Source: Phorcysia thermohydrogeniphila (GTDB lineage Bacteria; Aquificota; Aquificia; Desulfurobacteriales; Desulfurobacteriaceae). Taken from it: a DNA stretch of 64,000 bases. Made by a program: the position numbers and the translations under genes. Location of the stretch: contig NZ_SMFV01000004.1 of the NCBI RefSeq assembly GCF_004339575.1, positions 1-64,000 of the forward strand, read 5' to 3'. Below, piece after piece: positions 18,262-25,824 of the stretch. Numbering within the stretch: the first letter of the stretch is position 1; each line of letters starts with the position of its first letter. Under the pieces are notes generated by a model, which made no database searches, was not told where the DNA came from, and was given only the letters and a program-made list of their open reading frames with translations.

Positions 18262-19336
18262 GCTCCAGTCTTTTGGGGAGCCATCTTTTTTTCCAATAAA
18301 AGAAGTTTTCTTCCAATGGTTTTGCAATAAACTTAGGGTCATTTGTTTTCATTAACAAGAACTCTCGCCAATTCTCTGCGAGAGGTGCAAAGTAATAACC
18401 CCTTTTTATAGAATGCATAGTTAATTTTTCTTTACTTAGCCCTAAGATTTTTAGTCCCTCAGATATTACTCTAAGTTTATAATTCGGGCCTTGTCCGAAC
18501 TTATATTTTTTCAACACTTCTTCGTTTCCATACTTCCTAATAACCTCAAGTAATAATTCGTATACTCCATTCAAAGTTAGATGAAAGTGGCTTTGTCCTC
18601 TTGTATATCCTACGAACTTCCATCCTCTTAATCTTGTATAGATAGCACTTTTGCCAAAAGCTCCCATGGTATCAATCGCAACTAGATAAGGAAGTTTCTT
18701 CTTGTTTTTTATCACTGTTCTTGTATTGCCGTACCTATTGTAGAAATCGTCAATGACTTGTTTTGATATGGCAGAGAGAGCCACTAGTTTAGCTCCTAAA
18801 ATTTGGTTGTAAGGTGGAACAGCTCCCAATATGTATGCTGTTAGCATGTTATAAAGTCTTTCTTCTTTTATTTTTCTACTCCATCCTATGAATTCATCCC
18901 TTACTCCCAGACCAATAATCGGGTCGCAGAGTCCGAATATTCCTATTACCTTTCCTGTATTATCGTCCCACAGGATGTAGTCCATCCTTCTTCCGAAACC
19001 GGTAGAAACAGGAACACTCCAAAAGGATTTTGCAAAGTTAAAGATTTTCTTCTTAAGAAGAGTTTTCTTATCAGACTTTCCTTTTTCTATTAATTCCAAT
19101 CTTGGCACTATATTTTGAGGATCAATTTCATCTAACGATTTTGCAAAAAATTTAGAAACATCCTTTTCATATTTTTTATACTGGGCATTTAAAATCTTAG
19201 CAAACTTGTATTGTATGTCCCTTATACAGGAAACTACTTGTAAGTTCCCTTCCTTATCCATTTTAAAGCCATACTTTTCTAGCTCTTCTTGAATTCTAGC
19301 TATATACTGCTTCCTTTCTTCATCTATCATAGCCAT
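18251..19336 (-). CDS. DUF4338 (DruA-like) protein of the transposon
   Basis: The 361-residue product contains the DUF4338 pattern shared with DruA of Druantia systems and with proteins common in mobile elements. GLCDPIIGLGVRDEFIGWS (about 135-155) leads to an LYNMLTAYILGAVPPYNQI...GAKLVALSA block and then DTMGAFGKSAIYTRLRGWKF and GYTRGQSHFHL. Its biochemical activity is not known to me. It starts 2 bases after the tniQ stop, so the two are very likely co-translated. The ATG at 19336 is used; a second ATG two codons later is equally possible because aaggat overlaps the first. It could assist target choice or be defence cargo. Confidence 0.75.
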   Translation of the reverse strand: MAMIDEERKQYIARIQEELEKYGFKMDKEGNLQVVSCIRDIQYKFAKILNAQYKKYEKDVSKFFAKSLDEIDPQNIVPRLELIEKGKSDKKTLLKKKIFNFAKSFWSVPVSTGFGRRMDYILWDDNTGKVIGIFGLCDPIIGLGVRDEFIGWSRKIKEERLYNMLTAYILGAVPPYNQILGAKLVALSAISKQVIDDFYNRYGNTRTVIKNKKKLPYLVAIDTMGAFGKSAIYTRLRGWKFVGYTRGQSHFHLTLNGVYELLLEVIRKYGNEEVLKKYKFGQGPNYKLRVISEGLKILGLSKEKLTMHSIKRGYYFAPLAENWREFLLMKTNDPKFIAKPLEENFFYWKKRWLPKRLEPKK

Positions 19337-19338
19337 CC

Positions 19339-20520
19339 TTATCCCTGTATTTGTTTTTCATCAAAAAAAAAGTTAACATCTCTTCTTTTTCTGCTGTCAA
19401 GAAATCTACCTGTAATTTTCCTTAGGTTTATCCAGTTTATCTTTAATCCTCTCTTACGAAGATATTTTACTGCCTCTTCTATTTCCCTGAGAGTTGGAGC
19501 ATACCCTTTGTCGCTATACTTGTCCACAAATTTCTTATACCAGAATGGATAATCTCTGAAATCTCTTGTTAATTCGGTCTTTTTTAGTTTATTGTCAACT
19601 ATGAACTTTTCTAAATTCTCTTTTGAAGAAAGTATGTCGGTTATCACTGTAAATAGAATATATTGCACTTTAATGGGAGCATCATAATAGAGTCTCTTTT
19701 TCTTCTTGTCCAGCCGAACTCCAATGTTTTCTTCCTCTATTCTTATTGAACCCCAATTCCTTTTCTGCCAGTTGTAAACTACTTTGGTAAAGTGTTCCAG
19801 GACTTTAAAATAAGCTATAGAGTAATAGACCCTGTCTTCAAATTCAAAGTATCCTTTTTTCAAAATTTCATATAGCAATCTTATAGCTTCTATTCCTTTT
19901 GACTCTTTTGGAACCTCTTCTGCTTTCGCATTCATGAACTCAAACCCGCACTTCCAGCAGTGGAAGTGGAACTTATCTGGCTTCCACTTTTGAATGGTCA
20001 GAGGCTCTCCGCACTCCGGACATCTGTCCAGCAAAAATACTTTATGCTTTACACAAGCCGTAGAGAACGTTAGCCTCCACTCTTTACGGAAGTATTCTTC
20101 TTCTCTTAAACAGTAAGGGCAGAACCTAAGACCGTGCCTTCTGTTCCTACCGCCTCTGAATCCAACGGGGTTAATAAAAGGTTTATTGCTGTTAAACTTT
20201 TTCTGGGCTTCAAATAAGTATCCTTCATAGCTCTTCAAGGTTAAGTTCCAAACCCTTTCCTTTTTGAACCCTACTCTCTGAGAAAGAGCTTTTACGAAGT
20301 CCTCTCGGTTCCAGTCAAAGTCCCCGTTAAACACAGATTGGTAATTCCCGAAGTAAAGGTTGAGAAAACTGGACGGTATGGTAAAGTTTTTGACGGCCAT
20401 CCTGCAGAACCACGAAGAGATAAGTTCGTTCTCAAACGGCTGAGGGTGAACTCTTATCTTCCTGTTGCTAAGACTGTTCTTCGTTAATCCTTGTAGGTTC
20501 GTTAGTAATCGTCTACCCAC
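19339..20520 (-). CDS. tniQ: TniQ/TnsD-family target-site selector
   Basis: The 393-residue protein has the TniQ N-terminal motif PQPFENELISSWFCRMA (about 28-43) and a zinc-finger module: CPYC near 131, CVKHK, CPECG and CWKCG. Helix-rich, probably DNA-binding sequence follows. TniQ/TnsD proteins recognise the attachment site and recruit TnsC; this one presumably recognises comM. It is shorter than Tn7 TnsD (508) and is the only TniQ in the element. The start is GTG at 20520; no ribosome-binding site is visible, but TATAAC lies 5 bases upstream, so the message may be leaderless or the start may lie further in. Confidence 0.9.
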   Translation of the reverse strand: MGRRLLTNLQGLTKNSLSNRKIRVHPQPFENELISSWFCRMAVKNFTIPSSFLNLYFGNYQSVFNGDFDWNREDFVKALSQRVGFKKERVWNLTLKSYEGYLFEAQKKFNSNKPFINPVGFRGGRNRRHGLRFCPYCLREEEYFRKEWRLTFSTACVKHKVFLLDRCPECGEPLTIQKWKPDKFHFHCWKCGFEFMNAKAEEVPKESKGIEAIRLLYEILKKGYFEFEDRVYYSIAYFKVLEHFTKVVYNWQKRNWGSIRIEEENIGVRLDKKKKRLYYDAPIKVQYILFTVITDILSSKENLEKFIVDNKLKKTELTRDFRDYPFWYKKFVDKYSDKGYAPTLREIEEAVKYLRKRGLKINWINLRKITGRFLDSRKRRDVNFFFDEKQIQG

Positions 20521-20523
20521 GCT

Positions 20524-20570
20524 GTTATAATTTAATTAGGGTTTATAGAATTATAACACTATGACACTAT
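20524..20570. promoter_or_regulatory. Divergent control region between tniQ and the small RHH-like gene
   Basis: The 67-base gap contains a perfect 9-base inverted repeat, GTTATAATT (20524-20532) and AATTATAAC (20549-20557), whose arms also look like -10 elements for each direction. Next to it is a direct repeat ACACTAT (20556-20562 and 20564-20570) spaced 8 bases apart. Such short repeats suit a ribbon-helix-helix repressor. The operator role is inferred. Confidence 0.55.
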
Positions 20571-20587
20571 AGTTGCAAGAGGTTAAC

Positions 20588-20770
20588 ATGAGAAAGGAGA
20601 AAAAAGAGATAGTTCAGATTAGTTTGAGAATTGAAAGGGAAAAGTTAAATGCTTACAAGAAATGGTTAATAGACAACGGATACAGGTCTATTAACGAACA
20701 CTTAAACAAAATGATAGACAACATTCTGAAAAGAGCCAAGGAGGCGAAAGACTCTAATCAAAAGGATTAG
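20588..20770 (+). CDS. Small ribbon-helix-helix-like DNA-binding protein
   Basis: This 60-residue, highly charged protein starts MRKEKKEIVQISLRIERE, where alternating hydrophobic residues suggest the short beta strand of Arc/CopG/MetJ-type regulators, followed by two helices (KLNAYKKWLIDNG and SINEHLNKMIDNILKRA). I chose the ATG at 20588 because agaggt lies just upstream; an in-frame TTG at 20573 is less likely. It lies on the opposite strand to all tns core genes, diverges from tniQ and overlaps the tnsC end tail-to-tail by 17 bases. It probably represses the tniQ operon, but the fold is assigned only by eye. Confidence 0.6.
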   Translation: MRKEKKEIVQISLRIEREKLNAYKKWLIDNGYRSINEHLNKMIDNILKRAKEAKDSNQKD

Positions 20771-21641
20771 CTCTTTTCAGGAGAGGTAGCGTTATCCTTT
20801 CCTCTCCTGAAAGGATTGCCTCCCTTGCTGCTAACTTAATGTTTCTTATTATTTCCGCAAGTATTCCTTCCGTTTTTTCTATCAGGTACTTTGCAAGTTC
20901 TTCGTTCTTCCACATGTAAGACGGCTGTCTTAGGGGAAGAGTCGCCTCTATCGTTTTTAGTAGCCTCAAAAATTCCTTGTCGTAAGTCCAGTTGGTTAGG
21001 TGATATGGGTTAAACCTTCTCTTAACCTCTTCGTCGGTTTCTACGGCTATGAGGACGTCTTTTGTCCCTACCAGCACTATAGGTATTCTCAACCTGTTGG
21101 TAAGGCTTTTTACTGCCGCCAGAACTCTCCTTTGTTGGATTGCTGTGCCGTTAAGGACGTTGTGAAACTCGTCAAAGATAATCATCTTGATGTTAAGCAA
21201 GTCAACGTAGTGCCTGACGTTTTTCTCCTTTTCCAACACGTCCTCATTTTTCCTATAAGGAACTCCTATCTCGTCAAGTATCCTGTCATAGAGAAGTTTT
21301 TCTTTGGGTTCGGTGGGAGTTTCCACTACGAGAACGGGTATTTGGTCAACGTCGGCTTCTTCGTCCTCTATCGGAAAGTGTTTTTCAAAGAAGTGTCTTA
21401 CTATCATCGTTTTTCCTGAGCCGGAGTCTCCGTAAAGGAGTATTCCATCCATTCTCGGCTTTCTGGGTAGTTTGAGGAGCAGTTCCATGTAGTCCAGAAT
21501 TTTCTTTGCTCTGCTGTGGTTTATAAATCTGTCCGTCATTGCAAATATTATTCTTTCCTCGTCGGAGGCCTTGAGAACTTTCCTTGCGTCTGGTATAAGT
21601 GAGTTAACGTGTTTTTCTATCTCTGCTTGAGAGAGCTTCAC
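20754..21641 (-). CDS. tnsC: Transposition AAA+ regulator TnsC (TniB-like)
   Basis: TnsC links target selectors (TniQ, TnsE) to the TnsAB transposase through ATP-dependent filaments. From the GTG at 21641 the protein is 295 residues. Walker A is GDSGSGKT (about 71-78), Walker B is KMIIFDEFHNVL (about 153-164), and sensor-type LVGTKDVLIAVETDEEVKRRF follows. Its compact size is nearer TniB than Tn7 TnsC (555). The start was chosen because GGAGGA lies 9 bases upstream; an upstream TTG at 21671 would overlap tnsB but lacks a ribosome-binding site. Confidence 0.92.
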   Translation of the reverse strand: MKLSQAEIEKHVNSLIPDARKVLKASDEERIIFAMTDRFINHSRAKKILDYMELLLKLPRKPRMDGILLYGDSGSGKTMIVRHFFEKHFPIEDEEADVDQIPVLVVETPTEPKEKLLYDRILDEIGVPYRKNEDVLEKEKNVRHYVDLLNIKMIIFDEFHNVLNGTAIQQRRVLAAVKSLTNRLRIPIVLVGTKDVLIAVETDEEVKRRFNPYHLTNWTYDKEFLRLLKTIEATLPLRQPSYMWKNEELAKYLIEKTEGILAEIIRNIKLAAREAILSGEERITLPLLKRANPFD

Positions 21642-21657
21642 TTTCACGTGTCCTCCG

Positions 21658-23547
21658 TTAATCAACTTCAAACGGTTCTATATCGTCTAAGTCGTCAAAT
21701 TGTGGCGTTCTTGGTGGTAGTTGGCGTGTTTTTTCTTCGTTTGCTTCCTTTTTGCTTTCGTCTGAAGAAGTCTTCTGTTCTACGTAGGACTTAAAGTCGT
21801 AAAGTTTCTTGGAGTTCCTTTTGCGTTTTACTCTCTTGGTTTTCTCTAATGCCTCTTCTTCCAGCGTTATGAGCTTTTTAAGTCCCTCAAGTAGTTCGTA
21901 TTCCTTTGCTTTTCTCTTAAGGTTTAGGCGTTTTCTGTATTCTTTAAGTTCCCACAAAGACAGCTTGGGTAGTCGGGTTTCCCGACAAGGTATTTTGTAG
22001 TACTCTTTAGTCTGGGGGTGCTGGAAGTAGACGTACCTCATGTCCCTTGGGTCGTACTTGAATGTGTAGGTTTCACTCTTTTCGCCTTGTTTTCTAAGCC
22101 TTATAAATGGCTTTAGGACGTTGTCGTAGTATCTAAGTCCAAACAAGTGAACTCCGTCTTTTTGAATGGTTCTCCTGGCAGAGGGTAGTAGTGAAAACCA
22201 GAGTTTTTTCGCCTCTTCACCGGTTATGAGTTTAAAAAGCCCTCTTCCTTTAGAAGTTTCGTTTCCTAAGATGCCTTCCTTATACTTTTCTTCAGGTGTA
22301 GTGCCTGTTTCTGAGTGAATTCTTTTGTGGTAGTAGTTAACTATAAACTCTACGAGCCACTTCTCAAGTTCTAATAGGGTCATGCAGGCGTGTCTTTCAG
22401 GGTCGTAGCCTTTTTTCTCTACGGGGTTGGAGAAAGTCGTACCCGGTAGGTTGTGAATTTCCTCGTTAATTGTTCTGAAGAGTCTTTCTACGTGTCCGCC
22501 ATAGTGAGGAGTTTTACTTGGTCTGTAGTCTATCGTTATGCCGTATTCCTTGCAGAAATCTTCAAGGTAGGTACTCCTAAACTCTTTGGCGTTGTCAACG
22601 TGTATCTTCTCTGGTATTCCCCACACCTCCCACTTACCTTCCACTCCAAGTTCTTCCAAGAGGTTGTCTTTAGGGGTAATTCCGACGAAGAGGGTTTGAG
22701 CTACTGAAAAGTAGCTTGGGGCGTCCAAAGATAGGTAATATCCGAAAACTGTTCTGCTATAGACGTCTAATGCTATGGTTAGGTATGGCCTACCTATAGG
22801 TTCTCTCGTCAACTCGTCTACTACTACTACGTCAAGGAGCGTGTGGTCTATCTGGACGACTTCAAGGGGACGCTCTGGTTCAAAAGAGCTACTTGCGGCT
22901 CCGTAAAGCGACTGAGCTACGACTTTACCTTTTCTTTTCTGAGTAGTCATAAACGGGGATAGCTCCTTAATTCGGTTTCTAAACGTGTTAATGTGAGGAG
23001 GAGTAAGCCCAAGCTCTCGGCACTTTAAGAGGAGTATCTGGTAGGCTCTCTTTACGGAAACTCTTTTGTAGGGGTTGAGATAGACCGTTTCTATTACTTC
23101 TTTTATGAGTTTTTCTACTTCAGGATTAACTCTTTTCTTACCTTTTCCACCTCTTCTGCCGTAGTTGGGGACTAACGCTGAAAGCTGTCCGCCAGATTCT
23201 TCAAACTGCTTTATCCACCGGTATAGGGTAGCAGGGTTAAGGTTGAACTCTTTTGCTCTTTCTTCTACCTGTTTTTTGGTTCTACTTGGCACCAATAAAG
23301 GCTTTATTACTTCGTACCTAAACCTTGCCAGCTCTAAGTACTTTGAGTCGGGAGAGTCAGGGTCTATTGGGTGATAGGGTTTTTCGTCAGTTGAAATTGA
23401 ATCAAGCTGAGAAATCGGGACGATTAAAGTTTCCCCAGTTTCAAGGTCTGTTACTTCAACTGTTGACAGGTCTACCACGGCAGTAATTAAGACTCTGCGG
23501 TTTCTAAAAAACGCAGTTTGCCCTCTTTTAATCTCTATAGGGGACAC
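21658..23547 (-). CDS. tnsB: Transposase TnsB (DDE, TniA-like)
   Basis: The 629-residue protein is the DDE strand-transfer transposase that binds the end repeats. The catalytic triad is visible as D234 (QIDHTLLD), D318 (IHVDNAKEF) and E354 (GGHVERLFRTINEE), giving the classic D-D-35-E spacing. N-terminal helix-turn-helix segments (around ATLYRWIKQFEES, 106-118) should bind DNA. An acidic C-terminal tail ends DDLDDIEPFEVD, which in Tn7 contacts TnsC. The start is GTG at 23547, overlapping the tnsA stop by 13 bases, so translation is probably coupled. In Tn7-like systems with TnsA, the pair gives cut-and-paste movement. Confidence 0.96.
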   Translation of the reverse strand: MSPIEIKRGQTAFFRNRRVLITAVVDLSTVEVTDLETGETLIVPISQLDSISTDEKPYHPIDPDSPDSKYLELARFRYEVIKPLLVPSRTKKQVEERAKEFNLNPATLYRWIKQFEESGGQLSALVPNYGRRGGKGKKRVNPEVEKLIKEVIETVYLNPYKRVSVKRAYQILLLKCRELGLTPPHINTFRNRIKELSPFMTTQKRKGKVVAQSLYGAASSSFEPERPLEVVQIDHTLLDVVVVDELTREPIGRPYLTIALDVYSRTVFGYYLSLDAPSYFSVAQTLFVGITPKDNLLEELGVEGKWEVWGIPEKIHVDNAKEFRSTYLEDFCKEYGITIDYRPSKTPHYGGHVERLFRTINEEIHNLPGTTFSNPVEKKGYDPERHACMTLLELEKWLVEFIVNYYHKRIHSETGTTPEEKYKEGILGNETSKGRGLFKLITGEEAKKLWFSLLPSARRTIQKDGVHLFGLRYYDNVLKPFIRLRKQGEKSETYTFKYDPRDMRYVYFQHPQTKEYYKIPCRETRLPKLSLWELKEYRKRLNLKRKAKEYELLEGLKKLITLEEEALEKTKRVKRKRNSKKLYDFKSYVEQKTSSDESKKEANEEKTRQLPPRTPQFDDLDDIEPFEVD

Positions 23548-24215
23548 GGTAGGCCTCTTTTAGCGTCCTTTTTCAAGTAAACGTAGGTGAGATTCGTTAG
23601 TTCTTCGTCAAGGTTAGTTTGAAGTTTACCCGTGGCTATTAGATGCCATACGGTTGAAAGGTAGAAGCCTGTTGGTATGAACTCTCCTTTGCCGAGTATC
23701 TTGGCCACGTCAATAACCCTTACGGGTTGTTTTTCTCTCACGAAGTTAATTACGTTTTCCACGTAGGTAGCATAGAGGTTTTCAGGTAAGGGCTTATCCA
23801 GATAGTTGTAGAGGAACTTGTAGTTTTTAAGTCTTGGTGTTAATAGGTCTTTTTCCGTGAATACTTTAAAGTCGTAGCCTTTTTTAAGGGCATACTTTTC
23901 AAGAGTTTCAAACTTCGTAAGAAGCTTGTCAGAGTTTTTCCTTATTTCTGAGGAGTACTTGACTTCAACGAGAAGAGGTCTTCTTAGAGGTTCATTAAAG
24001 AAAACTAGGAAATCAGGGACGTAGTGTCTTCCAGAAGGAGAAGGAACCTTGCATGGTTGTTCTACGTAAGCTTTCACGTCTGGAGAGAACTCCAAGTGGT
24101 AGAGAAATGCTAACTCCAATTGAGACTCATAGCTTACTATTCTGGAGTTCTTCCTGCTTGAGAATTTGCCACCTACCGAAAGTGTCTGAATGGGAATAGC
24201 TCTTACAGGTTTCAT
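23535..24215 (-). CDS. tnsA: Transposon endonuclease TnsA
   Basis: TnsA cuts the 5' ends of the transposon so that it moves by excision rather than by cointegrate formation. The 226-residue protein shows the restriction-endonuclease-like core: SYESQLELAFLYHLE (E34), YVEQPCK (Q53), HYVPDFLVFF (D68) and LLVEVKYS (E84, K86), then a C-terminal winged-helix-type region. It is the first gene from the right end, as in Tn7. The ATG is preceded by gaggag 9 bases upstream. The promoter must lie within or beside the right-end repeats, which would allow TnsB to autoregulate it. Confidence 0.94.
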   Translation of the reverse strand: MKPVRAIPIQTLSVGGKFSSRKNSRIVSYESQLELAFLYHLEFSPDVKAYVEQPCKVPSPSGRHYVPDFLVFFNEPLRRPLLVEVKYSSEIRKNSDKLLTKFETLEKYALKKGYDFKVFTEKDLLTPRLKNYKFLYNYLDKPLPENLYATYVENVINFVREKQPVRVIDVAKILGKGEFIPTGFYLSTVWHLIATGKLQTNLDEELTNLTYVYLKKDAKRGLPCPL

Positions 24216-24256
24216 AAGGCGTTCTCCTCTATACTTAGGTTATCATATTGGTAGAG

Positions 24257-24392
24257 AATTTGCAATAACTTTTGTGTTTTGGTGGAGTGGTCGCACTATA
24301 TTGTGTTATAGTCGCAGTATTTGTTATCATACTCCACCTGTTAAAACGTTGACTTACGGCTTAGGTAGTTGCAAAAATTTTTGTGTTCTACA
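24257..24392 (-). repeat. Transposon right end with four TnsB-type sites
   Basis: Read inward from 24392, TGTAGAA is followed by TGC(A/G)A(C)-type cores starting at 24373, 24316, 24295 and 24264, each with an upstream ACACAA/AACAAA block. The outermost core is at position 20 from the end, exactly as on the left. Four sites on the right and three on the left match the asymmetric Tn7 design. The innermost site (ttgcaa) lies near the likely tnsA promoter. Confidence 0.85.
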
Positions 24393-24397
24393 GAGGG
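24393..24397 (+). repeat. Target site duplication GAGGG, right copy
   Basis: The five bases match those at 13757-13761. Joining the left copy directly to base 24398 gives codons for LIGGG-TNVKPGE, the uninterrupted conserved ComM sequence. Confidence 0.93.
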
Positions 24398-25066
24398 ACG
24401 AACGTAAAGCCGGGAGAAGTTAGCCTTGCCCACAACGGAGTTCTATTCTTAGACGAAATGCCAGAGTTTAAACGGACAGCACTTGAAGCCCTAAGACAAC
24501 CCTTAGAGGACGGTTTCGTAACGATTTCAAGAGCCTCTGGAAGCTTTACCTTTCCTGCCCGATTTTCCCTCATAGGAGCAGCAAACCCCTGTCCCTGTGG
24601 GTACTACGGATTCTCAGACGGAGTCCACCACTGCACCTGTTCCCCTCACCAGATAAAAAAGTACATGGGAAAAATCTCCGGCCCCATCTTTGACAGGATA
24701 GATATCTACATATCTGTTCCAGCCGTTAAACCAGAAGAGCTAAAGAGTAAGTCTTCAGGAGAACCCTCAGAAAAGATAAGGGAAAGGGTCATAAGGGTTC
24801 ACGAAATTCAGAAGAGGAGGTTTAAAGGAAGAAAGGTTCGTTTTAACAGCCAGATGGGAAGGAGGGAGATAAAGGAATTCTGCAGGATGTCGGAAGAGGC
24901 AGAAGAAATGCTGGTCAAAGCTGTAAGAGCTTTCGGCCTTTCCACAAGGGCTTACACGAGGGTTATCAAACTCTCAAGAACCATTGCCGACCTTGACGGA
25001 AGTGACGTTATACAAACTAAACATATAGCAGAAGCACTCAGCTACAGGGAACAAGCTCTAAAATGA
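24398..25066 (+). pseudogene. comM: comM (yifB) 3' fragment
   Basis: These 223 codons complete ComM. They begin TNVKPGEVSLAHNGVLFLDE, which includes Walker B, and contain the zinc-like motif NPCPCGYYG...HHCTCSPHQ, the arginine-finger region ISGPIFDRIDIYI, and the C-terminal GLSTRAYTRVIKLSRTIADL. No mutation beyond the insertion is evident, so precise excision would recreate the gene. An internal ATG inside the transposon tail at 24383 could express this part alone, but it lacks Walker A. Confidence 0.95.
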
Positions 25067-25151
25067 CAAATTTTGTTACATTACTCGGGATAATTGCTAC
25101 ACTTGAGGTTTTCCGCAAGAAACCTTCTTTAGAATTTGACAAATTTTGTCA
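25064..25151. promoter_or_regulatory. Paired TGACA/TGTCA palindromes upstream of pilA
   Basis: TGACAAATTTTGTTA (25064-25078, overlapping the comM stop) and the perfect palindrome TGACAAATTTTGTCA (25137-25151) lie about 125 and 53 bases upstream of the -24 element of the pilA promoter. This is a typical place for enhancer sites of a sigma-54 activator. TGTC-type motifs are reported for PilR, but the assignment to PilR is an inference. Confidence 0.55.
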
Positions 25152-25202
25152 TTATTACACTCTAAAGCCGTTGAAACTCCGCCCCTGCAACCTGCAGAAA
25201 AT

Positions 25203-25218
25203 TGGCATAAATCGTGCT
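25203..25218 (+). promoter_or_regulatory. Sigma-54 (RpoN) type promoter of pilA
   Basis: The sequence TGGCATAAATCGTGCT has the invariant GG (25204-25205) and GC (25216-25217) separated by exactly 10 bases, the -24/-12 arrangement of RpoN promoters. It would start transcription near 25229, about 40 bases before the pilA ATG. RpoN/PilR control of the major pilin gene is known from Pseudomonas, Geobacter and others. Confidence 0.75.
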
Positions 25219-25267
25219 AAAATTCTACAGTGAAAATCAAAAAAACTAAACTAAAGGAGGGTAAAAG

Positions 25268-25756
25268 ATGAAACAAGCAACCCAAATGTCAAGGAGCGGT
25301 TTCACTCTGGTGGAGCTCCTAATCGTCATCGCAATCATTGCAATCTTAGCAGCGATTGCAGTGCCCCAGTTTGCCAAGTACAAGGAAAGGGCCTACGTTG
25401 CCGCTATGAACTCTGACGCCCACAACATCATAGCTGCAGAGGAAGCTTACTACTCCCAGTACGACAAGTACGCCACAGGAGGTGATACTAGCTTTAACTC
25501 TTCAAAGGGAACACTAACAATCTCTAACGGCACTACAACAGTAACTACTCTAAATCTCAGCAAGAATGTTGTGCTTCTTGACTACGATGATTTAACAGCA
25601 GCAACCCAAATTGAAGCCGTTACCTGCCCTGATGGTTCTCCCGGTTACAAGTTTGCCCTTGGCCACAACAACATAAAAGCTTCTGACGGAACTTACAAGA
25701 GAGGAGTTAAGTTTAACTCCTGCACAGACAAAGCTCCTGTTGAGTGGACTCAGTAA
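25268..25756 (+). CDS. pilA: Type IV pilin major subunit (PilA-like)
   Basis: The 162-residue prepilin has an 11-residue basic leader ending SRSG, followed by the mature N-terminus FTLVELLIVIAIIAILAAIA with Glu at position 5, the prepilin-peptidase and assembly signature. The mature protein continues PQFAKYKERAYVAAMNSD, as in major pilins. Two Cys near the C-terminus (VTCPDG and FNSCTDK) probably form the D-region disulfide. The ribosome-binding site aaggaggg is very strong. An own terminator follows, and an RpoN-type promoter precedes it. The pilus should serve twitching, adhesion or DNA uptake. Confidence 0.94.
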   Translation: MKQATQMSRSGFTLVELLIVIAIIAILAAIAVPQFAKYKERAYVAAMNSDAHNIIAAEEAYYSQYDKYATGGDTSFNSSKGTLTISNGTTTVTTLNLSKNVVLLDYDDLTAATQIEAVTCPDGSPGYKFALGHNNIKASDGTYKRGVKFNSCTDKAPVEWTQ

Positions 25757-25772
25757 TAACTGCTTTGTGGGG

Positions 25773-25802
25773 GGGGAGTTCCTCCCCTTTGTTTTCTTTT
25801 TA
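25773..25802 (+). terminator. Rho-independent terminator after pilA
   Basis: The hairpin GGGGAG-ttc-CTCCCC is followed by a T-rich run (tttgttttcttttt) 17 bases after the pilA stop. It may let pilA be expressed far above the second pilin gene. Confidence 0.83.
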
Positions 25803-25824
25803 ATGCCTCAGACCGGGTTGAAGT

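Larger units (their letters stand above)
13762..24392. mobile_element. Complete Tn7-like transposon inserted in comM (10,631 bp)
   Basis: The boundaries were found from the sequence: ends TGTAGAA...TTCTACA, a flanking 5-bp GAGGG repeat, and exact restoration of a 504-codon ComM frame when the element and one repeat are removed. The outer 26 bases of the two ends match at 21 positions. Core genes tnsA, tnsB and tnsC run leftward from the right end, followed by tniQ and a DUF4338 gene. A tnsE-like gene, a nurA-like gene and a herA-like gene run rightward from the left end. No Cas gene, CRISPR repeat, resolvase or resistance gene is visible. comM is a known Tn7-family attachment gene (for example AbaR-type islands). 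All core frames are open, so the element may be active. Confidence 0.95.

Noticed and set aside
13762-24392. CRISPR-associated transposon
   Set aside because: The element has TniQ and TnsABC but no cas gene, CRISPR repeat or effector; all internal space is taken by other genes.
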